From Candidatus Stahliibacteriota bacterium CG08_land_8_20_14_0_20_40_26 (GTDB lineage Bacteria > Hydrothermota > UBA3073), in NCBI GenBank assembly GCA_002774315.1, contig PEYP01000037.1, positions 1-5,276 of the forward strand: a stretch of DNA of 5,276 bases. The letters are read 5' to 3'. The position numbers and the translations under genes are program-made. The notes beneath the pieces were generated by a model, which worked only from the letters and a program-made list of their open reading frames with translations, was not told the origin of the DNA and did not search any database. Below, piece by piece: positions 1-5,276 of the stretch. Each line of letters opens with the position of its first letter. Position 1 is the stretch's first letter.

Positions 1-1029
1 CCCGGACCCTGGATACAGGGGACTTCTATCAGATTGGATAAATACGATTATCCCCATATTGGGTATGCTTGCGACATAAGCCGCGATAGCAGTGTAGTTA
101 TGTACACTTTTTTGGATGAAGGAGGCTGGCATACAGAAGTAATAGACACGGGAGGTCCGATTGGTATGGGATTTGTCTCACTCACCCTTGATAGTGCACA
201 GCATCCTCATCTTTCCTATGGATTAGGATATCCGCCACAAGGATTAGGGTATGCAAAAAGGGGTGATGAAGGGTGGGATATTGAAGTAATCGATACTTCT
301 GCCTGGGTAGGATATACTTCTATTGCTTTAGATAGTTTGGGGAGGCCCCACATTACTTATTCTGATGCTTATCGAGATTCTACAGGTGAATGGACAAGAG
401 ATTTAAAATATGCAGTGAGAGAAACTACAGGATGGAAAATGGAGAAGGTTGACATTGGAGGAGGTGGTGATAGAAATTGTTTATGTCTTGATGAAAACGA
501 CAGTCCTCACATAAGTTACAAAGGTACGGATTGTTGGCTTAAATATGCATGGAAGTGGGATGGAGTATGGCATATTGAGAAGATTGATTCAATAATGGGC
601 GAGGGAGGTGCTGAAGCAAGTTATACAGGACTTGTAATAGACAGAGATGGCAGGGCTCATATCAGTTACAATGTACAGTTCAGAGTGGATACAGGGTATG
701 TAATTAACACAAAATATGCTACAGGATATCCGGAAGCAAGGATAGAGATTGGCTCTGAAGACTTTGACGGAATATTGTTTAAAGTTTATCCCACTATAGG
801 ACAAAGAAGAGTGCAGATTGAATATGTCTTGAAGGGAAGGAACGAAGTGAACTTATGCATATATAACATTGTAGGGCAGAAAGTGATAGAATTGGCGGAT
901 GAGATAAAAAGCCCTGGAAGATATACAGAGTATTGGGATACACAGACCATAAAATCCGGAATCTACTTTTGCTGTCTTAGAACGGGTGATGAGTCTTTTA
1001 TAACTAAAAAAGTTATAATAATAAAATAG
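1..1029 (+). CDS. Secreted beta-propeller repeat protein with T9SS type A C-terminal sorting domain (A1, 5'-partial)
   Basis: The frame is open to the first base, so this is the 3' part of a longer gene; 342 residues are visible. A TTG at 34 is not a believable start because it falls inside a repeat that continues upstream (SIRLDKYDYPHIG). The protein consists of repeats of about 45 residues with the pattern S-L-x-L-D....P-H-I-S-Y ... L-x-Y-A ... G-W-x-x-E-x-V-D-T. Five repeats are visible and they align with blades 3 to 7 of the complete paralogue A2, so roughly two blades plus the signal peptide lie outside the window. Residues about 262-342 are a T9SS sorting domain (VYPTIG, IEYVL, CIYNIVGQKVIEL, SGIYFCC, final KKVIIIK). 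The family is known for passage through the T9SS and release at, or anchoring to, the outer membrane. The role of the propeller is unknown; binding or protein-protein contact is inferred. B1 follows after 8 bases, as B2 follows A2. Confidence 0.9.
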   Translation, partial: PGPWIQGTSIRLDKYDYPHIGYACDISRDSSVVMYTFLDEGGWHTEVIDTGGPIGMGFVSLTLDSAQHPHLSYGLGYPPQGLGYAKRGDEGWDIEVIDTSAWVGYTSIALDSLGRPHITYSDAYRDSTGEWTRDLKYAVRETTGWKMEKVDIGGGGDRNCLCLDENDSPHISYKGTDCWLKYAWKWDGVWHIEKIDSIMGEGGAEASYTGLVIDRDGRAHISYNVQFRVDTGYVINTKYATGYPEARIEIGSEDFDGILFKVYPTIGQRRVQIEYVLKGRNEVNLCIYNIVGQKVIELADEIKSPGRYTEYWDTQTIKSGIYFCCLRTGDESFITKKVIIIK

Positions 1030-1033
1030 GGGG
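1028..1033 (+). promoter_or_regulatory. Ribosome binding site of B1, conserved with B2
   Basis: AGGGGG overlaps the last two bases of the A1 stop codon and lies 4 bases before the ATG at 1038. The string AGGGGGTATCATG is identical before B2, which fixes both starts and shows that the A-B junction was copied as a unit. The tight spacing suggests co-translation with A1. Confidence 0.7.
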
Positions 1034-1037
1034 TATC

Positions 1038-1259
1038 ATGTTAAAACTTTTAAAAACTTTTGGGTTGCTTACAATTCTTGGGATTGTTCCATTGTATAGT
1101 AGTGAAGAATCCCCTTGGGGAGGTGTGATGGTGTGGGACGGAAACGAGCATTACTGGATGGAACGATATAAGCGACAACTTGATTCTGCAAGGGTAGTTG
1201 GTATGTCCTGGAACAGACCTGTGAAAATTCAAAATGCAAAATTAAAACTTGATAAATAG
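1038..1259 (+). pseudogene. Truncated relic of a B-type glycoside hydrolase gene (B1)
   Basis: This 73-codon frame starts with a signal peptide that matches B2 at 17 of the first 19 residues (M-x-KLLKTFGL-x-TILGIVPL). It continues through SEESPWG, a shortened divergent stretch, and QLDS...G-x-(S/T)-WNRP. At DNA level the last shared block with B2 is CCTGGAACAGACCT (1207-1220 and 2945-2958). After it, similarity to B2 ends, and a tail VKIQNAKLKLDK leads to a TAG stop. All the catalytic barrel, propeller and FN3 parts found in B2 are missing. Only 33 bases separate the stop from A2, so a simple frameshift or sequencing error cannot restore the gene; a large internal deletion is the simplest reading. 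It retains a good RBS and signal peptide, so a short exported peptide could still be made. Relic status is inferred from the comparison with B2. Confidence 0.75.
1221..1256 (+). repeat. A-rich linker-like segment, copy in the B1 tail
   Basis: The segment encodes VKIQNAKLKLDK and resembles 2411-2446, the linker in front of the A2 sorting domain (LKFKSQNSKAKLKL). The first 14 bases, GTGAAAATTCAAAA, match the A2 segment at 13 positions. Here it follows directly on the point where B1 stops resembling B2. Confidence 0.5.
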
Positions 1260-1277
1260 ATAAAGATGGTGTATAAT
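1249..1277 (+). promoter_or_regulatory. Sigma-70-like promoter for the A2-B2 pair
   Basis: TTGATA (1249-1254) is followed by exactly 17 bases and then TATAAT (1272-1277), so five of six and six of six consensus bases match at ideal spacing. This is the only intergenic gap not fused to an upstream gene by an 8-10 base spacing, so a promoter for A2-B2 is plausible here. Two cautions apply. The region is AT-rich, so chance matches are likelier. A start about 7 bases after the -10 would leave a leader of only about 9 bases, with the ribosome binding site at its very 5' end. Promoter preferences of the host phylum are also uncertain; Bacteroidota use a different consensus. Confidence 0.4.
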
Positions 1278-1282
1278 TATTA

Positions 1283-1288
1283 AAGGGG
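1283..1288 (+). promoter_or_regulatory. Ribosome binding site of A2
   Basis: AAGGGG lies 4 bases before the ATG at 1293. It supports this start, which also begins a typical signal peptide. It differs from the AGGGGGTATC leader used by the B genes. Confidence 0.6.
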
Positions 1289-1292
1289 TAAA

Positions 1293-2705
1293 ATGGAAAG
1301 GAAAAAGTTAGGATTATTTGTTCTCTTTGTGTCAATAGTGGCTTCGTCAATCTGGGCGAGTGATTGGTGGATTACTACGGTTGATACTACTCACAATAGT
1401 GGGATATATGGGACATCAATTGCACTTGATTCATTAGGGATACCACACCTTGCCTATTGTCGTTACAATGCAGGTGGGCTTGTATATGCTTCATTTAATT
1501 CATTAGATTCAACTTGGTCATATGAGGTTGTATTTGATTCTGCTGGTGGCAAAATTGCAGGTACCGCCCCCTCGCTTGCACTTGATTCAAAAGGCTATCC
1601 ACACATCAGTTTCTGGTGGGGTGATTTAGGATATGCGTGGAAGGATAGTACAGGCTGGCATACTATACATCCTTATACTGAGCGATGGATAGAATATACT
1701 TCTCTTAAGTTAGATAAAAATGACTACCCCCATATTGGTCATACGGGTGTAATACACTGGACTCCGGATACAAGTGTAGTTTTATATACTTATTGGGATG
1801 GTAAAGGCTGGCATACTGAAACGGTCGACACAGTTGTATACTCGGATGTTTCCCTCGCTCTTGATAGCGATGATTGCCCTTATATTGCGTATGCGAATAG
1901 GGGTAGCAGAGGGATTAGGTGCGCTAAGCGTAAAAATGGGGTATGGCATATTGAGATAGTAGACACTTTAGATACCACTGATTGTTATTGCGATTGGTTC
2001 TCTATAGCGATTAACAATTTGTGTTATCCTTGCATTGCTTATAGTTGTTATGGAGAGGAAAGACAGGATTTGCGATATGCCGTAAGAGTGGACACAGGGT
2101 GGCGTATAGAGATAGTGGATACAATGGGATGTGCGGGCAGTGAAACTTGTCTGTGGCTTGATGTTGAGAATATTCCTCATATAAGTTATGTAAGTGACTG
2201 GTCTTGGCTTAAGTACGCGTGGAGAGATGGTGATGATAGATGGTATATTGATGAAATTGACTCTGTTGGAACTGCTGAGTGGGGCCGTTACTGGGGCTAC
2301 ACCGGGCTTGCATTAGATAAAGATGAATACGCTCATATAAGCTACTACAACCATATTGAAGGGTGTATAATGAAGTATGCGAGAGGATATCCAACAGGAA
2401 TAGAGGAGAGGTTAAAATTCAAAAGTCAAAACTCAAAAGCTAAGTTAAAGCTTTCACCAAATCCTGTGAGGAAAAATGTGGAAATTAGGTATAATTTGGA
2501 GAAGGAAAGCTTGATAGATATGAGTATATACAATGTGTTAGGGCAGAGAGTTATAACATTGGCAGATGGGAAACAAAGTTCTGGTGCCCATACAGTTTGC
2601 TGGGCACTTAATGATAGTGACGGTAAAAAGGTAAAAAATGGCATTTACTTTTGTTGCTTCAGAAATAGTGCCTATTTGGTGGTAAAGGTAATTGTCGTAA
2701 AATAA
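1293..2705 (+). CDS. Secreted seven-blade beta-propeller protein with T9SS type A C-terminal sorting domain (A2)
   Basis: This 470-residue protein is complete. Residues 1-22 are a signal peptide (MERKK, then a hydrophobic run to SSIWAS). Residues 24-32 (DWWITTVDT) resemble the closing strand of a repeat. Repeats then start near 41, 91, 135, 185, 235, 284 and 336, each with S-L-x-L-D....P-H-I-S-Y, then L-x-Y-A, then G-W-x-x-E-x-V-D-T. The last repeat lacks the G-W...V-D-T strand, so the N-terminal strand probably completes it in a closed seven-blade propeller. Repeat 5 is degenerate (INNLCYPCIAY in place of LD...PHISY). The linker LKFKSQNSKAKLKL (373-386) leads to the T9SS sorting domain, 388-470 (SPNPV, IRYNL, IYNVLGQRVITLADG, NGIYFCC, KVIVVK). 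The repeats lack the S-x-D-x-G-x-T-W Asp box of sialidases, and no catalytic motif is evident. It is paralogous to A1 and sits 10 bases ahead of B2, with which it is probably co-transcribed. A surface or secreted binding partner of B2 is an inference. Confidence 0.93.
   Translation: MERKKLGLFVLFVSIVASSIWASDWWITTVDTTHNSGIYGTSIALDSLGIPHLAYCRYNAGGLVYASFNSLDSTWSYEVVFDSAGGKIAGTAPSLALDSKGYPHISFWWGDLGYAWKDSTGWHTIHPYTERWIEYTSLKLDKNDYPHIGHTGVIHWTPDTSVVLYTYWDGKGWHTETVDTVVYSDVSLALDSDDCPYIAYANRGSRGIRCAKRKNGVWHIEIVDTLDTTDCYCDWFSIAINNLCYPCIAYSCYGEERQDLRYAVRVDTGWRIEIVDTMGCAGSETCLWLDVENIPHISYVSDWSWLKYAWRDGDDRWYIDEIDSVGTAEWGRYWGYTGLALDKDEYAHISYYNHIEGCIMKYARGYPTGIEERLKFKSQNSKAKLKLSPNPVRKNVEIRYNLEKESLIDMSIYNVLGQRVITLADGKQSSGAHTVCWALNDSDGKKVKNGIYFCCFRNSAYLVVKVIVVK
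2411..2446 (+). repeat. A-rich linker segment before the A2 sorting domain
   Basis: Imperfect internal copies of AAAATTCAAAA and AAACTCAAAAG encode a Lys/Gln/Asn/Ser-rich hinge between the propeller and the T9SS domain. It resembles the tail of the B1 relic (1221-1256). A1 has no such hinge; there the propeller passes to the sorting domain through an acidic stretch (IEIGSEDFDG). Confidence 0.5.
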
Positions 2706-2711
2706 AGGGGG
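2706..2711 (+). promoter_or_regulatory. Ribosome binding site of B2
   Basis: AGGGGG directly follows the A2 stop and sits 4 bases before the ATG at 2716. The 13-base string through the ATG is identical to that before B1. This fixes the B2 start. Confidence 0.75.
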
Positions 2712-2715
2712 TATC

Positions 2716-5276
2716 ATGTCAAAGCTCTTAAAGACTTTTGGACTATTTACAATTTTGGGGATTGTTCCGTTGTGGGTTTATGGGAGTGAAGAATCGCCCT
2801 GGGGAGTTGTGGCGGTATGGGAATGTGGTGAAAAAGATGGTGAAGAATGGTGGAAGTTTCCGAGTACAGAACAAGTCTCTCCTCCTGACCAATGGCGTAA
2901 AGAGTATTGTCCACAACTTGATTCAATGAAGAGCTGTGGCTTAACCTGGAACAGACCTAACTGTATGGCAAGATGTGAACCCAGTGAGGGTTACTTTCGT
3001 TTCGATGCTCAGGATTCGCTTGTCACTTTTATGCAGGAGCGTGATTTGAACTTATGCGCCGTGGGCTGGCCACGACCTCACTATACAATACCTGATTCAG
3101 TGGGCTGGGCAAGGTATTGGAGAATGCAGGTTGAACACCTTGATGGTGATGGAGAAGGTTATGGAGGCTATGATGAGATGCCGGGTCTTACGAAGCCAGT
3201 TAAGTACTGGGAGATATGCAATGAGCCTGAAGGAGGGCAGCCTTGGGGTCAAACATGGGGTTCACCTATTACTTCTTTCCGTTCCTATGTAAGGATAACT
3301 CATGACGCAATAGACTCAGCAGACCCAACTGCTAAAGTTGTAGCTCCTGCTATTGTAAAATATATTTGGGAAAACTCAGGTACTGATAACGATACAGCAT
3401 CAAGTCCAGTTTATTGGTTGGCACGGGTATTAGAGGATGGAGGTGCTAACTATATAGATGTAATAAGTCATCATTATCCATTTTATCACGGGACATACCA
3501 TCCCTGGTACGGCTTTTCATCTGCAGAGGAGTATTTAGATTGTCTGGACGACACTATAGAATACTATGCCTCTGGTAAACCCCTGTGGTTAACAGAAGAA
3601 GGATGTCATACTGACGATGAATTAGAAAAGGCGAATTTCTATATGGACCTGTGCCGGACGATACTTAAAAGAGATTGGTCTGCCAAAGGAAATAAGGTAT
3701 TTTTCTTTGCATTGCAATGGACAGGAGAAGGTGGACAATGGGCAATACTAAATCCCGACTTCTCACATAGACCTGCATTTGATTCGCTTCAAAACTTTAT
3801 TTACTTTACATCAGATAAGGATGATATTACTTTTTCCAATAATCAAAGAAAATTTGTAGTTGACCCAAACGGCAATCTACATCTTGTAACTTCTACCTAT
3901 GGTGATATTAGGTATGCAAAAAGTTTTGGTGCAGATTATTCGTGGACAAGCTATTGGGCACTTGGAGATGGTAAATATCCAGTCCTTGCCATTGACAATG
4001 CAGATGGGATAAATGTCTCGTGGATAGAGGAAGAGGATAAAGTGAGTAGACTCTATTTCAGAAAAAACAATGGAACTTGGGGAGTTCCAGTGGTGTTACT
4101 GAAAGAGCAAAGTGATTATGGAGTGAGATTTTCATCACCTGCTATGGTCGTAGATAGCAACAATATTGTGCATATAGTATTGACAGAAGTTTTTTGGGCC
4201 ACAATCCAAGAGGAGGAAAAAGATTCTCCTGGAGCAAATACCCAATGGGTCCTTGCTCCCCCTGGAGCAAATACTCGATGGTCTCTCACATATATATGCT
4301 ATACTCCTTCCTCAGGAGCAAAAGAAACGAAGAAATTAGATATAGCAACTATAGATGGTTTCAAGGGATTGGGAAACTCTATAGCTTCCATAGACATAGA
4401 TATGAATAGTGCACCACATATAACCTGGACAAGACCGTCCTGGAGCGAGACAGGGGAGGTATATTACATTACAAGGACGGATACGGGCTGGACAGAAACA
4501 GTCAATGTTTCAGAGAGTCCTGATATATCCTCCTCCCACCCATTTATAGATTTTTATGATAACCATATTTATGTTGTATGGGAAGAGGAAGGAGAAATAT
4601 ACCTTATCAAAAAACCACTTGAAGGAGATTTTGGGGAATCCGTGAACATAAGTAATACACCTTCTTACATATCCACATCACCTCAAGTTCTTGATGGAGT
4701 GATAATAGTATGGGAAGAAGAAGGAGAGGTATATAGAAGCAGGAAGGCAATGTTAGGGTGGGGTAAAGCAATAAATATCAGTAACACAACCATTGATTCC
4801 AAATATCCACAGGCTGTACTAAATGACCCTGAAAGTATACTCTCTGTGACATGGACTGAGGGAGATAACTCGCCATATAAAGTTGATTTTAACCAGACGG
4901 ATGTTCTTCCTCCTCTTGCTCCAACAGGACTTACCGGGGTCTGGTCATATATAGGTTCTAACCGGGCGAAGATAACACTGACATGGAATGCAAACACAGA
5001 ACCTGACCTTGATGGGTATTATGTGTATAGAAAGACCTCTGGAGGTGGATGGCAAAAAGTAAAAACAGTTTCCCCTTCAGCATCGCCGACTTGCCTTGAC
5101 ATAGTCTATGCGTGGAGTACTTACTATTACTGTGTTACAGCCTTTGATATACTACAGAATGAGAGTGACCCATCAGGTACAATAAGGGTGGACCCGGAAT
5201 ACTACCCCTGTCCCTTTCTCTATACATGGAATGGCTCAGAGTTCATTGAGGATAATAATATCCTTGCAGGCTCTGG
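2716..5276 (+). CDS. Secreted clan GH-A glycoside hydrolase with beta-propeller and FN3 domains (B2, 3'-partial)
   Basis: The frame is open from the ATG to the window end (853 codons, no stop), so the C-terminus is missing. Residues 1-23 are a signal peptide. About 30-360 look like a GH-A (beta/alpha)8 barrel: TWNRPNCMARCEPSEGYFRFD near the start, WEICNEPEG with E170 as candidate acid/base, DPTAKVVAPAI, IDVISHHYP (247-255), PLWLTEEG with E294 as candidate nucleophile, and ALQW...ILNPDFSHRPAF closing the barrel. This resembles GH39/GH5-type enzymes, but family and substrate are not resolved. About 379-729 hold repeats of a second propeller (VVDPNGNLHLV...IRYAK, INVSWIEEE, IYVVWEEEGEIYLIKK, IIVWEEEGEVYRSRK). 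About 730-827 are an FN3 domain (PPLAPTGL, ITLTWNAN, LDGYYVYRK, YYYCVTAFD). CPFLYTWNGSEFIEDNNIL (832-850) begins a segment that I recall from FCB surface proteins; a T9SS tail further on is expected but not visible. A repeat-rich loop at 504-524 is described separately. It probably degrades or modifies glycans outside the cell. Confidence 0.88.
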   Translation, partial: MSKLLKTFGLFTILGIVPLWVYGSEESPWGVVAVWECGEKDGEEWWKFPSTEQVSPPDQWRKEYCPQLDSMKSCGLTWNRPNCMARCEPSEGYFRFDAQDSLVTFMQERDLNLCAVGWPRPHYTIPDSVGWARYWRMQVEHLDGDGEGYGGYDEMPGLTKPVKYWEICNEPEGGQPWGQTWGSPITSFRSYVRITHDAIDSADPTAKVVAPAIVKYIWENSGTDNDTASSPVYWLARVLEDGGANYIDVISHHYPFYHGTYHPWYGFSSAEEYLDCLDDTIEYYASGKPLWLTEEGCHTDDELEKANFYMDLCRTILKRDWSAKGNKVFFFALQWTGEGGQWAILNPDFSHRPAFDSLQNFIYFTSDKDDITFSNNQRKFVVDPNGNLHLVTSTYGDIRYAKSFGADYSWTSYWALGDGKYPVLAIDNADGINVSWIEEEDKVSRLYFRKNNGTWGVPVVLLKEQSDYGVRFSSPAMVVDSNNIVHIVLTEVFWATIQEEEKDSPGANTQWVLAPPGANTRWSLTYICYTPSSGAKETKKLDIATIDGFKGLGNSIASIDIDMNSAPHITWTRPSWSETGEVYYITRTDTGWTETVNVSESPDISSSHPFIDFYDNHIYVVWEEEGEIYLIKKPLEGDFGESVNISNTPSYISTSPQVLDGVIIVWEEEGEVYRSRKAMLGWGKAINISNTTIDSKYPQAVLNDPESILSVTWTEGDNSPYKVDFNQTDVLPPLAPTGLTGVWSYIGSNRAKITLTWNANTEPDLDGYYVYRKTSGGGWQKVKTVSPSASPTCLDIVYAWSTYYYCVTAFDILQNESDPSGTIRVDPEYYPCPFLYTWNGSEFIEDNNILAGS
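4225..4290 (+). repeat. Two in-frame tandem 33-base units inside B2
   Basis: Unit 1 (4225-4257) encodes SPGANTQWVLA and unit 2 (4258-4290) encodes PPGANTRWSLT. The cores CCTGGAGCAAATAC..ATGG (4228-4248 and 4261-4281) match at 19 of 21 bases. A further GGAGCAA occurs at 4315-4321, where the protein reads SSGAKET. The units lie in the loop between strands LTEVFW and LTYICYT of one propeller blade, where other blades have a short turn. Confidence 0.8.
4231..4259. repeat. Interrupted palindrome inside B2
   Basis: GGAGCAA (4231-4237) pairs with TTGCTCC (4253-4259). Inside these, ACCC (4240-4243) pairs with GGGT (4247-4250) around the loop AAT, with an AT/CC internal mismatch, giving 11 base pairs in 29 bases. 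TTGCTCC can instead pair with the next GGAGCAA (4264-4270) across a four-base loop CCCT. The two hairpins are mutually exclusive. There is no T-tract, so this is not a standard terminator. Confidence 0.7.

Noticed and set aside
34..36. TTG as the start codon of A1
   Set aside because: The frame is open upstream to base 1, and the upstream residues (WIQGTSIRL) continue a blade that aligns with A2 (WIEYTSLKL). There is no ribosome binding site before it.
1038..1292. B1 truncation caused by a frameshift or point nonsense mutation
   Set aside because: Only 33 bases remain between the B1 stop and A2, with no B2-like sequence in any frame, so missing sequence rather than a point change is required.
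1069..1350. Minus-strand frame of 93 codons across B1 and the start of A2
   Set aside because: It overlaps two + strand genes supported by paralogy, signal peptides and ribosome binding sites, and its product shows no recognisable domain.
1359..2394. A2 repeats as sialidase-type Asp boxes
   Set aside because: The S-x-D-x-G-x-T-W motif is absent; the repeats use an LD....PHISY pattern, and no sialidase arginine triad can be identified.
2738..2929. Plus-strand 63-codon frame near the start of B2
   Set aside because: It is out of frame with B2, which starts at 2716 with an RBS and signal peptide; the product has no recognisable features.
4231..4270. Hairpins as a transcription terminator or riboswitch
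   Set aside because: They lie inside an open gene, with no T-tract and no following start codon; a coding-region repeat explains them better.
4194..4409. Plus-strand 71-codon frame containing repeats WSKYPM/WSKYSM
   Set aside because: It is an out-of-frame reading of the tandem repeat block in B2. The repeat in its product comes from the DNA repeat.
4683..4997. Minus-strand frame of 104 codons
   Set aside because: It lies wholly inside the propeller and FN3 part of B2, whose + strand translation has clear domains; it is a shadow frame.

Overview
The window looks like a piece of a genome from an anaerobe-like member of the FCB superphylum (Fibrobacterota, Chlorobiota, Bacteroidota and candidate relatives such as WOR-3/Stahlbacteria or Cloacimonadota). 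The evidence is two proteins that end in a type IX secretion system (T9SS) type A C-terminal sorting domain, secreted beta-propellers with an FN3 module, AT-leaning base composition, and short gene gaps with G-rich ribosome binding sites. The phylum-level guess is inference; the T9SS-type tail is seen directly.

All genes lie on the + strand and form two successive copies of a two-gene cassette, here called A-B. Copy 1 is A1 (1-1029, cut at its 5' side by the window edge) followed by B1 (1038-1259), which is only a signal peptide plus a short stub. Copy 2 is A2 (1293-2705, complete, 470 aa) followed by B2 (2716 to beyond 5276, at least 853 codons, no stop in the window). In both copies B starts 8-10 bases after A, behind the identical string AGGGGGTATCATG, and the B signal peptides are near-identical. 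B1 therefore reads as a decayed paralogue of B2. The only gap with room for a separate promoter is between B1 and A2, and it carries a good sigma-70-like element.

A1 and A2 are secreted repeat proteins predicted to fold as a beta-propeller of about seven blades, followed by a T9SS sorting domain. B2 is a large secreted multidomain enzyme: signal peptide, a clan GH-A type glycoside hydrolase barrel (candidate acid/base E170, nucleophile E294), a second beta-propeller of about seven blades, an FN3 domain, and the start of another conserved FCB surface-protein segment at the window edge. The likely picture is an exported or cell-surface pair in which the B enzyme acts on a polysaccharide or glycoconjugate and A is a propeller partner or binding protein. 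The substrate cannot be read from the sequence.

The most unusual structure is inside B2: a palindromic, tandemly repeated DNA block (about 4225-4290) sitting in frame in a loop of one propeller blade that is much longer than the same loop in the other blades. No RNA genes, CRISPR arrays, transposase genes or clear terminators were seen. Intergenic DNA is minimal (8, 33 and 10 bases), so there are no long gene-free stretches.
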